Both the position numbers and the translations under genes were made by a program. 64,000 nt of DNA from Lasiosphaeris hirsuta (taxonomy: Eukaryota; Ascomycota; Sordariomycetes; Sordariales; Lasiosphaeriaceae): NCBI GenBank assembly GCA_030549175.1, contig JAUKUA010000003.1:4650001-4714000 (forward strand), written 5' to 3'. Shown one piece after another: positions 46,135-58,794 of the stretch. The notes below the pieces were generated by a model, which was given only the letters and a program-made list of their open reading frames with translations, searched no databases and was not told the origin of the DNA. Positions within the stretch are counted from its first letter, which is position 1; every line of letters begins with the position of its first letter.

Positions 46135-49100
46135 CGGCGATTGGGCTTCTGCGCCTCATCTTCCGGCGTCTGCGGGACTTCGAACTAACTCCATTTTTTC
46201 TTCGTCGCGATGCCAGTTGCATGTGCCGGGAATCTAGTGCATCTTCGTCCGATTCGACTGCTGCCCCCATGCGGTCAATACTTTGCATGAGCCCTTTGCC
46301 GTTCGGTTTGGTCGGGTCGTGTAGGAGTACGTCGTGCGCTAGACACACAGAGACAGCGTTCCGCGCCTGTGCTTTCATGCCCAATGTGCCAATCCATGAT
46401 GCTAAAGGCAATCTTGCAGGCGCGGGCGAGGGCGGCGAAACCCAAAGGGCTAGGCGAGTGACTTTGACCCATCACCCTCTGGGAGTGAATTGTTGCCAAT
46501 TGGCTTCGGGTTGCTCTTTCTGGGCCACCAACGCCTCCAAGTCCGAGGCCTTGTCCCACTCTCGTTACGGGGGGGAGGCTTGCAGAAATGATGCAGCGAG
46601 AGGCATTTCTCTAAAGTCTGGACAGCCTGCCATGATACCGGATACACATACGAAAGTATGTGCGCTACACGCCATGAGCGTTTTGGAGCATCGTGAGCTG
46701 CAGATTCGTCGTTGCAACATGGGGGCTACTGGCTTGAGCTTTGAGGAGACCTGGTGTCCTTTAGATGCGACGACGATATGATCGACATGATCAACCCCTC
46801 AATATCGACTCTGTGTGGGAGAACATGGCTTGCCCAGGCCACCCAGATGGCCAGCGGCATGTCAAGACAGGGAAGCCCTTGACAATTCTCACCCAGGGGA
46901 CCCGCTTTGTCGGCAAGGCCCGTGGAAGTGGGAAAAGGGAGATAGCGCTCAAAAGCTGCTAGACTGTGCGCCACTTGCAACCAATATCCAGATGATACCA
47001 TGTTTGTCTGCCTAGGTGATGGAGGTGGCGGCGGTTGCACCTGCGTCTGGATATTGCCGGTCTAACAATCGAGAAGCGGAGAAAGGGCAAGGGATGAAAG
47101 GATGGGGTGTGCGAGGGCGAAAGACGAAAAGAAAGAGAGGCAGAGATAACGATAACACGAGATTGGTTCCCAGCGGGAATCCGGGGCTCGCTGCGGAATA
47201 GATATGGAATATTGAGGCTGGGCTCGATCGAGAACTCACTAATTAGAACTCGAAGAATGCCAGCCGAGTCCCTGTGCGCGGGAAGGACAGCCCATTGAGA
47301 CTTGAGCTATCAACAGCTATCGCAACTATCAGCATCGCCAAATGAGTCATTGTCCAATGTGTGCCTTCCTCGCATCTCTGGCAACGATAAGAATGACTTG
47401 ATTCACTCGCCCCAGCATCCACCTAGCATCCGCGGTTGCTCTTTCTGCACCCTGTGGGTGTCTGGCTGCTCTTTCCCTGCAAGCTCCTGTACACAGATAT
47501 GGCGTATTAGATTATTGGATTATTGCCAATTGCTCTCTGAGCTACCAGATGCCGCAGTGCAGTGCAGACCGCAGCCAGACCGCAGCTGGGTTTGCTCACC
47601 AGGACATAGATCGCAGACCGAGAGCGGAAGAGTCCTGATAGGGAAAGTAGGTCAAGCATCATCCAATTGCGGTTTGGGAGATTGATGATGGTTGCCAAAA
47701 GCTATTTGATCAAGTACCACGTACCTCCGTACCTACTTCAACCTTAGCTAATCTGATTAATCATGATAACCCTCGCAGTGATTGGCCCGTGTCCCACGAG
47801 TTTCGTTTTGCCTCGCAAAAGTCAGGTCGTGGTGTCCTTTCGTAAGCAAACTGAAATTCTCCGACGCTACGCTGGACACAGATCTAGCTCAGGCCCTGAC
47901 TGCCCGGCCATGTGAGCTTCAGCCCGCACGGCATCGCGGAACGATGGAACATGGGAAATGAACATCGACCTTTAAGGGCGCTCCAGCAGGACGGCGCTTT
48001 GGCAGAACGGCAAGTTATTTCGCGACGCAGTGGCGAAATGGCGTTGTTTTGTTTCACCATGATCAAGTCTCGAGGACCTTGCAGCGGGTAGGTGAACCTT
48101 GATCCTTCCCAGTTCGAACTTTCCAGCTTCAAGCAAGTTGGAGAGCTTTTTGAGGTAAGGTATCCGTATCCTTATGCAGTACCTGCACAATTGGTCGCGG
48201 CCACCGCTCACGCCACACCACCCCTCTTTCCCTCCCCGCCCCTTCCCCCCTTTCAGCTAAGGCAGCTTTGGGGAAGGGCGCGCGCTGAGCTTCAGTTCAC
48301 CCACTCTAGTCGTCATCGAACATCTGTCTAGCAGAGCGTGATGGAGAACCAGTGTCGATTCTCATTTCCTTCTATAAATCTCTTGAAAGCGATTTACTTG
48401 GGTGCCAATCCCCAATCTAAAATTCCATAACCCACAAGATGAGGATTCAGCAGCCATGACCCTGTGCAGCTGTGCACTGCACTTGAACTCCTACACCTAG
48501 ACACCTATCCCACGGCCACGAGCCCCTGGCGCGTGAGCCGCCGACTTCAGCCCTCAATCTCGATGCCTGTATGGTTACTGGTGTCTGGGCAACTCACCAA
48601 TTCATTACAGAGCAAGCACACAGCACAACTCAGACTCGGTGGTCACTCGTCACGGGCCCCCCGGATCGCTAGGTCCTGTGTAAGTTCGCAAACAGGCAGT
48701 CCTGCTGCTGGCGACTTGTACAGGACACGTCCAATTTGTTGGCGAGCTTCGTCGACGCTGGTTGGAGAGCGCCTCCAGACCCTGGACCTGTCCGACTGCG
48801 TAGCAGGTTGCCTCGCCTTGCAGGTGCTCTATTTGCAGCATGCATGTATCCTGCATCGTATTTTTAAGTGGCAACCTAGCTGCAACTGCGGAGACTGGTT
48901 ACAATTCCGGCTCGAGTGTCTGGTGCTGTGGCTCTGGTGTCTGGAGTCGTCGATGTCGTCGACGCTCTCTTGGGCAGCACTCGTGGGCTGCGTGGGCAGT
49001 GTGGGCGGCCCTGTCGCATGTCAGGCCTTACCTGGGATGCGGCAGCGATGCCACACCATTAGCACCATCAGCAACACTCCACCATCAATCAGTGCTCTGT

Positions 49101-49216
49101 ACTAGCAGTTTCTCAACGCTCCGCCGCACCATTTTCTCACCGTCGCCCCGCTAACGTCACCGCCCCGCCTGTCGCATACTACTTGGCTACCGCAGTATCC
49201 GGGACCCAACCACCTT

Positions 49217-49235
49217 GGGGGTGGGTGTGGGTGGG
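49217..49235 (+). promoter_or_regulatory. Canonical G-quadruplex motif upstream of regulator
   Basis: GGGGG-T-GGG-TGT-GGG-T-GGG has four G-runs joined by loops of 1, 3 and 1 bases, which are among the most stable quadruplex arrangements. It lies about 1.4 kb before the Zn2Cys6 start codon. A regulatory role is inference. Confidence 0.65.
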
Positions 49236-50561
49236 TGTGACAAACGGCGTCACTGCGTCATCCACTCGCCAACACATTTTCTCCATAGCCAGATTATGGA
49301 TGGCTTTGGACTCCCTCGGTCAGCCTCCTATCAGACCACCGTTGGGCCTCTGTCGAGAGTGGGTTTGGCAGGTACTTGTTGGTTCGCGATTCTTTTCGAA
49401 GTGGCCTCGTTTTGGCCCCGGAGGCTTCGAGAGCAGTGCGTGCACTTGACCACTGCATGCTCCTTGCTAATGGAAATGCCCTTGTCTTCTTCTGGCGCCG
49501 GGGAGTCCCTAATTGAGAGTGTCAAGCATCGGGTGCTCCTAGCTAGGTCGACCTAGGAGGAGGGAGGCATGGAGGCGGGCATGGAGATGGAGCATGGTGG
49601 GCAGACCACTGCCTCTCGTGATGATACCGCGTTGCTAGCCAGCGACTCCAACCTCAGGGCGCCTCATCCCACATTTCCTGGGTCCCCCATGCTTTCGTTC
49701 AATCAGTCGAGTATCTCGAGATCCCGGGCGTCGAGAGGGCGCTCAAGAATGCTCTGTGGGCTTTTTATTCGCTCTGGCCGCACGGCTGGTATTGGGATCC
49801 GTTGGCAGTGCTCCCGGATCCAGCAAACACACCCATTCTTTCTTTTCTCCACGGCAGACGCTACACCCACTGCCCACTGCACCACCGCACACGCACACAC
49901 TAGACTGGCCTGCGCTTCGACCCGCAGGCGAGCAGTCGAGCAGTCTCACACACGCACACACACACCAAACACTTCGTCGCCCAAGTGGGTCGTGTGTCTC
50001 TAAAATTCACTCGGGTTTTAGCGCGGCGGCTTCTTTTAACCGGGCATCCTCGTTCCCTTTTAAGCATACGGCTGTTCCATCACCCTCTGACCTCTGAGCA
50101 CCTCTTGCACCTCTCCCTCGTTCTCGCTCTCCTAAGCTTAATTATCCCCAAGCACGCTTCCTCCACGCAAGGCCAGCTTACCGCTCGCTCGTGCTGTCCC
50201 CGCTGAAGGAAGAAGCTCTGGGTAATGGCTGTGACGGTTTCCGTTTTGTCTCTTCTGTGGTCTATTGTTCTCTCCTAATCCACAATCCACAGCCCACTCT
50301 CGCTGCCACCATACGTAGTTCATCCTGCACACACCTCAACCCGCCAAAACGCTATATTGTAATTCATCCCCACCCCTCCCTCCGACTAATACAAGCTGCA
50401 TCCAACTCATATACGCGCTGCCGCTTTGCCTCTCCTCCCTCGCCTCGCCGCTCGAGGATCCCGTTTTTCTTATATACTATGTCCACAATCGTTCCCGTCG
50501 CCATCTAGACTTTCCAGCGTCGAGTCGAACCACCAAGATACATAGACATCCATACATATAC

Positions 50562-50610
50562 ACCACACACACCACTCACACACACACGCACACACATAAC
50601 TCACATACCG
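50562..50610 (+). repeat. CA-rich leader tract
   Basis: This CA-rich stretch of about 50 bases sits directly before the Zn2Cys6 start codon. Leaders of fungal regulators often carry such tracts near the start of translation. Confidence 0.7.
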
Positions 50611-50642
50611 CAACACTTCGACCCGCCACACTCACTGCCATC

Positions 50643-51881
50643 ATGGCATCCTCGAAGCCCCGCCAGCAGCGGCTGCGCGCATCTTGCGACGGCTGCTTTC
50701 TCGCAAAGGTCAAATGTTCAAAGGCCCGCCCGATATGTTCCCGGTGTCTTGCCTGCGGGATCGAATGTCGATACTCGCCCTCGAGCAGAGCCGGAAAGCC
50801 CAAATCAGACGGCAGCTCCAACTTGCAGAGCTCGCTTCCCACAGATATGTCGGGCCTGTCGCCTGGATCCGACGACAAGGGCATGGTATACTCCCATCAG
50901 AACGTCCCTGGCCTATACAAGCTGGAGACCGGCTGGCATACCCCCCCGACGAGCGTCGACGGGGGTATGAGTCGGAGTCATTCCATGTCAGGTTTGGCCT
51001 TGATGGGAGTCGAGACGAGCCCGGCTGGCCATGGCGATTCCACAATGACCGGAGACATGTACTCGACCGGTATGCCTTGGACACCGCCGAACGATATGGC
51101 ATCGCAGTTTGTTGAGTCTCCCGGCATGACTACGCCGATGGGCCACGGTCGCTCTCACTCGTATGATTTTGGAATGTCGGCTCCCATGGGAACTTGGCCA
51201 GACCCGAGCACACAAGATATGTATGCCTACAGCCATTCACAGCTCCCGACTCCCGGCACCCTGCCACCCAACTACTTCCCGAGCCCGTCAGCAACGCCGC
51301 ATCTCCGCCCAAGCCCGCGGCACAAGTCGACATCTTCTGGTTCGGGGGGCTCCTCTGGGTCCTGCACGTGCTTTACGGCTTGTCTTCAATCGCTTCAGGC
51401 GCTTCACAATGCGTCATCACCGGCCTCGCCTCCATTCGACATTGTTCTCTCGCTGAATCGGAAAGCCGTGGAGGGGTGCGCATCCATGTTGAGCTGCCCC
51501 AGGTGCATGAGCCGGTCCGGGACGCACACTGCAGCCATGCTTCTCGCCACTGTTATTGGCAAGATCACATCGTTTTACAAGAACGCGTCTCATACGTATT
51601 TTGAGCCCGGCGGGATGGCCGCCGCGGCCTCGCCGAATGCCCTGGGCGTGAGCCTGGGAGCATATACGCTCATGGGTGAAGAGGGTCGCTGGCTCGAGCT
51701 AGAAATCCTAGCGCGCGAGTTGCGGAAGCTTGAGGAGGTGTACGCCCAATTTAGAGAAGTCTGTGCCGATCTTTCTGAGGACCCTGAAGTCAGCAAGGCC
51801 ATGATTGGATACCTCGGCCACACCCTGGGTTCTACGTTAGAGGTCATACATCACAGAAAAGGCGACATGACTTTCGCGTAG
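50643..51881 (+). CDS. Zn2Cys6 transcription factor, AflR-like
   Basis: One exon gives 412 residues. The N-terminus carries a binuclear zinc cluster: Cys15, 18, 25, 32, 35 and 42 (C-x2-C-x6-C-x6-C-x2-C-x6-C), preceded by basic RQQRLRASCDGC and followed by basic residues in SSRAGKPKSDG. The middle (about 45-235) is disordered and rich in Ser, Pro, Met and Thr. A Cys-rich C-terminal region begins near 240 (SCTCFTACLQSLQALHNAS), continues with VEGCASMLSCPRCMSRSGTH, and ends in helices (LARELRKLEEVYAQFREVC). This layout is that of AflR-type regulators, which in several fungi control secondary metabolism or development. No biosynthetic genes lie nearby in this window, so a local cluster role is not supported here. 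The start fits the zinc cluster position. It stands alone in about 25 kb without other protein genes. Confidence 0.93.
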   Translation: MASSKPRQQRLRASCDGCFLAKVKCSKARPICSRCLACGIECRYSPSSRAGKPKSDGSSNLQSSLPTDMSGLSPGSDDKGMVYSHQNVPGLYKLETGWHTPPTSVDGGMSRSHSMSGLALMGVETSPAGHGDSTMTGDMYSTGMPWTPPNDMASQFVESPGMTTPMGHGRSHSYDFGMSAPMGTWPDPSTQDMYAYSHSQLPTPGTLPPNYFPSPSATPHLRPSPRHKSTSSGSGGSSGSCTCFTACLQSLQALHNASSPASPPFDIVLSLNRKAVEGCASMLSCPRCMSRSGTHTAAMLLATVIGKITSFYKNASHTYFEPGGMAAAASPNALGVSLGAYTLMGEEGRWLELEILARELRKLEEVYAQFREVCADLSEDPEVSKAMIGYLGHTLGSTLEVIHHRKGDMTFA

Positions 51882-52146
51882 CAAGGGTCGACGACGATGA
51901 CGATGACGAACTACATCTCTACGTCTCACGACTTGGCGTCTCGGGGGGGTGGGGGTTTATGATCATACGTTTTTTCTATTATTATTCGATGACGCGGGCC
52001 TCGAAAATGGAAGAGGCCCCGATGACCCGTTCATGACCCAGATAATCGATATTGTCTAGTTTGATTTACCGCTTTCCCATCTTGTTGGATCACACTGGGA
52101 GCATTTTGCAACGTTATTCGATCTACCTACATGAGGGTGCGGTATT

Positions 52147-52170
52147 GGGGAGGGTGGGGGTGGTTGGGGG
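52147..52170 (+). promoter_or_regulatory. G-quadruplex motif downstream of regulator
   Basis: GGGG-A-GGG-T-GGGGG-TGGTT-GGGGG meets the quadruplex rule with loops of 1, 1 and 5 bases. It lies 266 bases beyond the Zn2Cys6 stop codon and may be in its 3' untranslated region. Confidence 0.6.
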
Positions 52171-53238
52171 TCTGAATTTGGGCGAATTGGGCGTTTTACG
52201 TGCGACGACGGTTTTGCACCCCACTATAGGTCTATTTGGGATCGAGGGGTAGGTTTATGAACAGAGGAAACAGCAAACAATGCCGGGGTCCTACAGGAAC
52301 CTGACGGCGTGGTGTGGTGCCAGAGGGGGGTTTTCGGGATTGGAGGCCAGTTGTTCAAGATGCTGGATCAGGAAAGAAAATGTGCTTGGGCTCAGTTTCG
52401 GTGGCAAAAAAAAAAGTCCACGGTCATTTTTTTTCCAACAGTGCCTCATTGTCTCTTCGCGAATGAGCTGTCTGTCTGGTTGCGCAGTTTTCTTCCACTC
52501 GAGTGTGGAGCCCAGGTTTGAGTCACGGGCAGTCGTTTGCGTTGTCTATTCATGGACCTTTGAAGAACATTATCTGGCAAGCATGCTGGATTGGGACACA
52601 AGGAGTTTTTTTCGCCCGGGAAAGAGGCAACGGAGGTACTCGTTTCAGCTGTCTGCTTTCCTGGCGGCATCTGACTTGATAGGATTCTCTTCCAATATTT
52701 CTTGTATCAACAAGCGAAAATCACATTGAGTGAGGTACATGGTTCACAGAAGCGCGCAATACCGTGATCAAGTTGCTTTAGACATTTGCAAATCGAGTTT
52801 CCACTAAAAGCAACCCTGAGCAAGCTTGTCAGTCTTTGTCATTGCTTATTTGGGCGTAGTTGTTCCTGTGCCTCGTGTTGATCCTAGGCAGACCAAAGCA
52901 CAGCCAGCAGTTGGTTGTAAGTCAAATGGGTCCACCGAGGCGAAAAGACAAAAGATATGCCCTGATTGATGAGGTGAGCTTAGATTCCGGCTACCCCAGC
53001 CCGCTCACGCAATACCTTAGCACAGTCCCGGGATTTTATGTCCGTCCCGTCTGAAGACGAAGGAGGTAAACCCGGACCCTGGCATTCGTACTCTTGACTT
53101 GTAAGAATTCATCAGACCGAGCAGATAAACATATCATTAGGGCACTATCGTCACTGCCACCTGCAACAGAATAGGAAGGTGAATATGTGACGCGCAGAAC
53201 GTCTTCACCTTGACGAAAAATGCGATGCACGACATCCC

Positions 53239-53281
53239 ACGCAACGCAACACAACGCAGCGCGACGCAGGGCGACGCAGCG
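53239..53281. repeat. Degenerate ACGCA-type repeat
   Basis: Several copies of GCAACGCAAC- and GCGACGCAG-like decamers follow one another, including two nearly identical units at the end. Confidence 0.7.
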
Positions 53282-54309
53282 TATTCTGTGTTTGATGCAT
53301 TTGTTGCACTCTACTTCATCTTGGGTCGTATATCCCAGGTAGGTTATGTCACGCTGTGCCAGGACTGTGCAGCACCTGGGTGAAGGCATAGTATAGAAGA
53401 TATAGCAGTGCTAGAGACCAAAAGCCTTGGCCCAGTGACATTTCCTGGCTGCTCAATATGGGATAGCTATGTTTAGGCTCATTGGGGGGGGGTTTGGAAG
53501 CGTGGGAGGGACCATGGACAACAGAAACCCAACAAAATGGGCAATGGGGGGGACCCTCCCACCCCCCGCCCCCTTGGCTTTCGCTTGGCCGCCCTGGGCT
53601 ATGGATGAGCAGACCCGCGGCTTGGGACCTGAGGTGGAACAAGTAGCAGCAGCAGGAGCAGCAGCGCCGGACATAGGGGAATAGCGGTCGTGGTGGTGGA
53701 TCGGGGAGATCTCGAAGATGGACGGGACTACCAGGGAGCCAATGGCACGGCAGTTGGGTGTGACAGTGTGACATAATGCCAGATGCTCTGCTGTGGGACC
53801 TCGCGAGTGTGTCTTGCTGGCGACATACTACGTAATTGCATACTGCGGTATAATGGATGGACGCCGTTTGATAGTACGAGGGGAGCAAGCACGGGGCGCC
53901 GAGACACAGCCCGGGTCGAGCGCGTTATCGACGACTTTGCTTAATTTGACGGGCGGGCTGCCCAGCTAGAGGTGGGCAGGTGATTCTCTAGAGACAGGCA
54001 AAGACACAAGAGAGACAGACACGGCAGATCTCTCTTGGGTTATTACGGGGTTACGGGGGCATGGAAGTGGGATATTGATTGGTGCCGGGAACCTGCTACG
54101 CGGGTCACTTTAGGTTTCCTCTGCCGTGTCTGGGCTATCTCTTTGGTGGACGGGTAATAAGGCAACGGGGAGGTAATAACCCCGTGCAGCGTGACCTACG
54201 CTGGCGGAGACTTTCTTGGGTATTTTCTCGGACGAGGAGTAGAGATAGACGAGACACAGAGATCCTCAGCGAGGCCCCATCATCCCTGGTTGGCAAGCTG
54301 GGTTTGCGG

Positions 54310-54334
54310 ATGGACGGATGGCTGGATGGCTGGC
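54310..54334. repeat. GGATGGCT-type repeat
   Basis: About three imperfect copies of an eight base unit GGATGGCT/GGATGGAC lie in tandem. Confidence 0.7.
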
Positions 54335-57300
54335 TTCGATCGCTGCGACGCCTCGGGCTCCTCGATCTGAGATTGGTCTGAGATTGGCTCCTGGCCTATG
54401 TCCGCGAAATGCAATGCTGTCTGTCGTCAGGGTTGAGTCGTCATCGTCGGTCTCATCTGGGCGGGTCATCTTTTCGCGATTACGTGACGGAATGGGCAGT
54501 GGCCGTGATTGCCGAGGGCAACGCAACGCTTTTAGGGCTTTTCAGCGCTTTCAGGTTGGCCGGCAGTGGCTACCAAGCTGAGCGCCCCTGGGGGCTCATG
54601 CTGACTGGTTCCGGGGATTTTGCTGTTTTGCTTGTCGCGGGTCTGACGGGGTCTCATCTCGTTTCGTTGGCCCGTCCGGAGCAAATCAATCAATCCCATT
54701 GCTGGATTTGTTATTTGTTGGGCCTCTCCGGGGAACTTTAGGACCTTGGTGACGAATCCACATTGTCCCCCCTGGCTGATTTGGATGGCGGAGCGGGAAA
54801 AGCGAAGAAAGCGAGAAGCGCGAGAGGGAAAAAAAAAAGTGTTGCGCGTTCCTCGTTCCTGGAAAAACAGTCACAAACTTTCTTGTAAGTCGCAGACGAG
54901 GGGCAATCGAGCGAAATGGAAGGAAGGGGACCCATGCTCCTCCATCCTGCCTGATTAGGAACTCTTGAGGGCGCCTTAGCCTATCGCCTTCGAGCTCTTG
55001 GGTCAAAGCTTTCTCGCCCGACCAGGGCCACTAGCAGGGGTTTTGCACATAACGGAAACAGCCAGCTGCGGATGGGTTTTGCAGTGTATGCGAGTCGCAG
55101 AGCTAGACAATTATCCCCGCCCGACGTTGCTTTTCTCTAAAGAGCTGAATATGGAACGCTCGCCCGGGCGCCGCTTAGAGCTAGAGGTAAAAGAAAGGTA
55201 ATCAATTTGTAGCAACGACGATGATAGCTCTTGCTCCGTCGAACAGCGGGGAAAGCAATTCGCGGTGTAATTCGCTATTCGTTGCTGGCGGGACTTTTTG
55301 TTGCTATTCTTAGGTGGCTGTTGGTCGCGCATCAGATCAAGCCTTGCCTGAGGCTAGGAGGCCCCTGTCAACGTGCTGTCGGCACCCTGGCCGCAATCAA
55401 TCGGTTGGGCGGGGGAGGTCCCAAAAGTTTTCGCGACCGTCTTGGATTTCGCGGGGTGGTTTGACGTCCGCTATGATCGGGTCGCACGGCGGTCTGTTCG
55501 CACTCTACGCAGCTCAGTCGTGTTGAATCCCCCATTCCCGGTTTATGAGGTATTCGATGCGACGCTGGCAATGGGGCCCATATGGCCCGGCCTCGACTGC
55601 ACAGAAAGGTGCCCAGCTGGTTCCCTGGGCCTGCGGCATGAAGTGGGAAGGGGGGAGGGGGAGCAATGCAGGTGAATCACGACAGCACGTCGTACTGCGA
55701 CCCGGGCGGCCATGGCACCCTGAGGTGGCAGCCTCGCCCCTTCCGCCTGATTCACACTTCGACATGTATGGGGTGCGGTGTTGCGTGTGTTCTGTATGTA
55801 CGGATTGCCATGCGCGCTCAACCGTACTGTGCCGCGGTAGGATCTGGGCACGGGCCCCAACTGAACCGGTGAAGTTTTCAAACTGCAAAATATGGAAGGC
55901 TTGTGCGTGCCATTGAAATCACGTTTTTTTTTCTCTCTGTGATTCCCGTGACTCCCCGGATCGTGGAAGCCATGTGCGATCCGGGCGTCGGCGGGCGGGT
56001 ACCGTGCGTGCCAGGTACGTAGACGGTCGGATACGGAGGCGCGGGGGAGATTAGTCGACGGCAAGGGCAGCCCCAGACTGTTCATCCCACCTTGCGACCT
56101 TCAACTCCACCACCACTCCACCACAGCGACCACTCAAACAACGCAGCAGATGTCCACGTTGGTTTGTGTGCTGACACCCGCCGCTTCCCCTCTCCTTCCC
56201 TTCCCTTCCCCCAGCCACAGCCGCGTTTGCAGTTTCCATCCCTCAATGACGGTCTCCCTCTTCCGCCATGCCACACCATCCACCACGCTCTCTTGGCTTT
56301 TGCCTGCGCCCCGTTAGCACCCTCGAGACACCCGTTACCCACACCAATACTGGCGCATCTCGCACCCATCTGCGTGAAGGCTGACGGAGGATGATTAAAG
56401 ATCTTACCCGGTACGCCAGCGTTCTCGTTCCGTCCGACATCGCCGACACCTGCTTTCTTGCCTAGCCAGTCGCAGCCTTGAAGCGATGTCGAGACCGAGC
56501 AACAGTCAGATACGGCCCCTCCGCCACAGGCCAGTGTCGGTGCAGCAGCAACCAGGGTAGCGACGGGCCCTGGCAGCCGAGCCGTCGACAATAACACCGC
56601 AATGCCCAGCAAGCATGGAAGACACCAGCACGCTGTGCACTGGGATGAGGTGATGCTGCGATGCGCATCAGTGCATTATCAGTAAGATAATCGCCATCTC
56701 AGCCTACGACAATAGGTATGCATATTACTATCTTAGCTCGAGCAGCACGTACAGACCGGTTTTTCTGGCTGCCGCGGCATCCATCTCGCCTCGCCTGCCA
56801 CGCCTGCCAATCACTGGTCGTTACACAAAAGAGGTACAGTCCCTGAGTTCCGTTCCGGTATCTCACCCGCGATTGCACAGCTGTCTATCTAGTCTGTGGT
56901 TGCCGTTTGACGCCTGACACTTGACGGTGATGGTACCGTACCACCAATCCTCTCGCGTTCCAGGCTTCTTTTGGGGGTGTTACTAAGCCCTCGTCGTCGT
57001 CAACTGTCAGATTCTTGTCCAGCGCATCGTCCCTCGGGCTCACAATCGTCCCGCTTCGAGACGTCCCCACGAGCTTCCCTAGCTTCCAGCCTCAGGGCGG
57101 ACGACTGAGACATTGTCCCCGATACTGGGCAATCGGCTCGCCGCGCTGCAACGTCGGCTGCCTGTCTCAGCCGTGTATTTTTTACATGATGGCCAGTGGT
57201 CCAGCGGCTCTGTTCCATCCCAGCTTTGCAGCTTTTTGACAGCTTTTGCAGTAGTTTTGCAGCTTTGGCAAGTTCCAGAATTCGTAGAATTCAGACGATG

Positions 57301-58647
57301 CCATCACACATGCTCGAGGCAAAGTGGCCCTGGGCTGCCAGTGTCAGCCGCGTCCATCGGCAATATTGCAGGTCTCTTATCCATCCATCTGGAAGCTCCA
57401 GGACGAATGAGCCACCACCCATTTCTTTCAAGAATGCCCTGGGCCTGGCAGAACAGCTCCCAGGCACTCTTATCCCACCAATCCAGCTTCTCATCCCACA
57501 CACCAAATCAGGCCAATGCCCGAAGAGAAGAAGACCTGGACCTCAGGCCGTTAGTGGGAGCAGAGCCTCGAGCATCTTTTGGGGTTTCTTCACTACCCCT
57601 CCCACCCTTTCGTTCGTGAGGCATCGTTCTGCAGCCCCTAGTGCGGTGTTGCCCCGGTGGCGTCTCTTGGCTCCCATGGGCAGGGGAGGCTTCTCGGGAC
57701 CGAGCAGCTCTCTCGTGCAGCCGGTCAAAGCTGAGTCGTGCTTCTCGTCATCTCTCAACCTCATGCCTAATAGGCGCTGCCCAGTGGAGAAGGCGAGGAC
57801 GACGGAAACATCCCACTCTCCGCTGCGGCCTTTGCCCCAAACACCACACCGGGATTTTCCAACTGGTGCGTTTTGCGCCCACTCGACGCTGCGAGTGTGA
57901 GCTGTAAAAATCCAGTCTCAGTAGCTTATCTGTGTCTGGTCTGTCTGATCGGGCTGCAGAAGGCCCTGCACGTTGAGCTGGCTTGGCCGGCCTGGCCCTG
58001 GCCGGGTGGAAAGCTCCCCCCCCTCGAGTCCACCCCTCCCCCACCACCACTACCCGGAGACGGCAAATGCGCTGCTCCGCCCGCCGTCCCCATCCATTGT
58101 TGGTCCGAGGTAGCCGCAAGCGCAAAAGCGGGGCGTTGGCGTGGGGTTGTTTTTGCGAGTCGACCAAAGTAGGACAAGTCGAGCCCGCTGGCGAGTTTGT
58201 GGCTGGCTGTCACTGCTTGTCTTGGATGAAGATGGCGAACCAGAGCACCAGGATCGTCAAGATGGCGTCCTCACACTTTCTCGTTTTAGCATTTGGTTTG
58301 AACCAGAACGAACCATTGAGCCCCTCTTCCTTTTTCCTCTACCTCGAGCAGTGATTTTTTTTTTCCAGCAGGCACGGCTCGGATTCGGCATTCTTTATAT
58401 GTAGAGGGACTTATCTCACAGATGCCGTAAGGAAGAATGGTTTGATCTAGATGTTTTTCTAGGATCAGGGGTTGACCTGACGTCATGAGGGTGTACCGCA
58501 GCACCGCAGTATTGGACCCTCTGACACCTCAACGACTTCTCGGTGCTGGTTTTCTACTGCCGGCCCCGTCCGTCTGGCCGCTAGGCTACTTGGTACATCC
58601 TGCATTCACGATGGTATCTACACCGCAATGGCAAAGTTGGTCAGGTT

Positions 58648-58664
58648 CGGTCAGGCAGAGAGGC
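58648..58664 (+). repeat. 17 bp direct repeat, copy 1
   Basis: CGGTCAGGCAGAGAGGC occurs here and again, without mismatch, at 58778-58794. Confidence 0.85.
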
Positions 58665-58777
58665 TGATTCACTACTCTCGTACTACTGCAGCCAAGGGCT
58701 AGCCTGCCAGCTTTCTGCGTGCCTTTTATGCCGCTTGCTGTATCTGCCGCATCAACAAGTGAACATGTTGCACCTAC

Positions 58778-58794
58778 CGGTCAGGCAGAGAGGC
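58778..58794 (+). repeat. 17 bp direct repeat, copy 2
   Basis: Identical to 58648-58664, 130 bases further on and in the same orientation. Confidence 0.85.

Larger units (their letters stand above)
38271..50642. other. Gene-poor stretch upstream of Zn2Cys6 gene (12.4 kb)
   Basis: Apart from the tRNA-Phe at 38.7 kb I can support no gene here. Open frames are short, overlap on both strands, lack splice continuity and show no family resemblance. I looked for reverse transcriptase, integrase, transposase, helicase and polyketide synthase motifs and saw none. It contains long G-runs (41984-42002, 42766-42779), A-runs, a CAT repeat (46109-46134), a G-quadruplex motif (49217-49235) and CA-rich segments towards 50.6 kb. 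It probably contains the promoter and leader of the regulator at 50,643, and perhaps noncoding transcripts. Confidence 0.6.

Noticed and set aside
46221..46781. Plus-strand frame of 186 codons
   Set aside because: Composition is rich in Cys, His and Arg without domain pattern; overlaps minus-strand frames of similar length; no support as a gene.
55543..56085. Minus-strand frame of 180 codons
   Set aside because: Low-complexity arginine/proline-rich translation with no conserved blocks or plausible splicing.
57196..57900. Longest open frame (234 codons) in the downstream gene-poor region
   Set aside because: Several other frames over the same bases are also open, which points to a stop-poor composition rather than selection on protein. 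No domain is seen.
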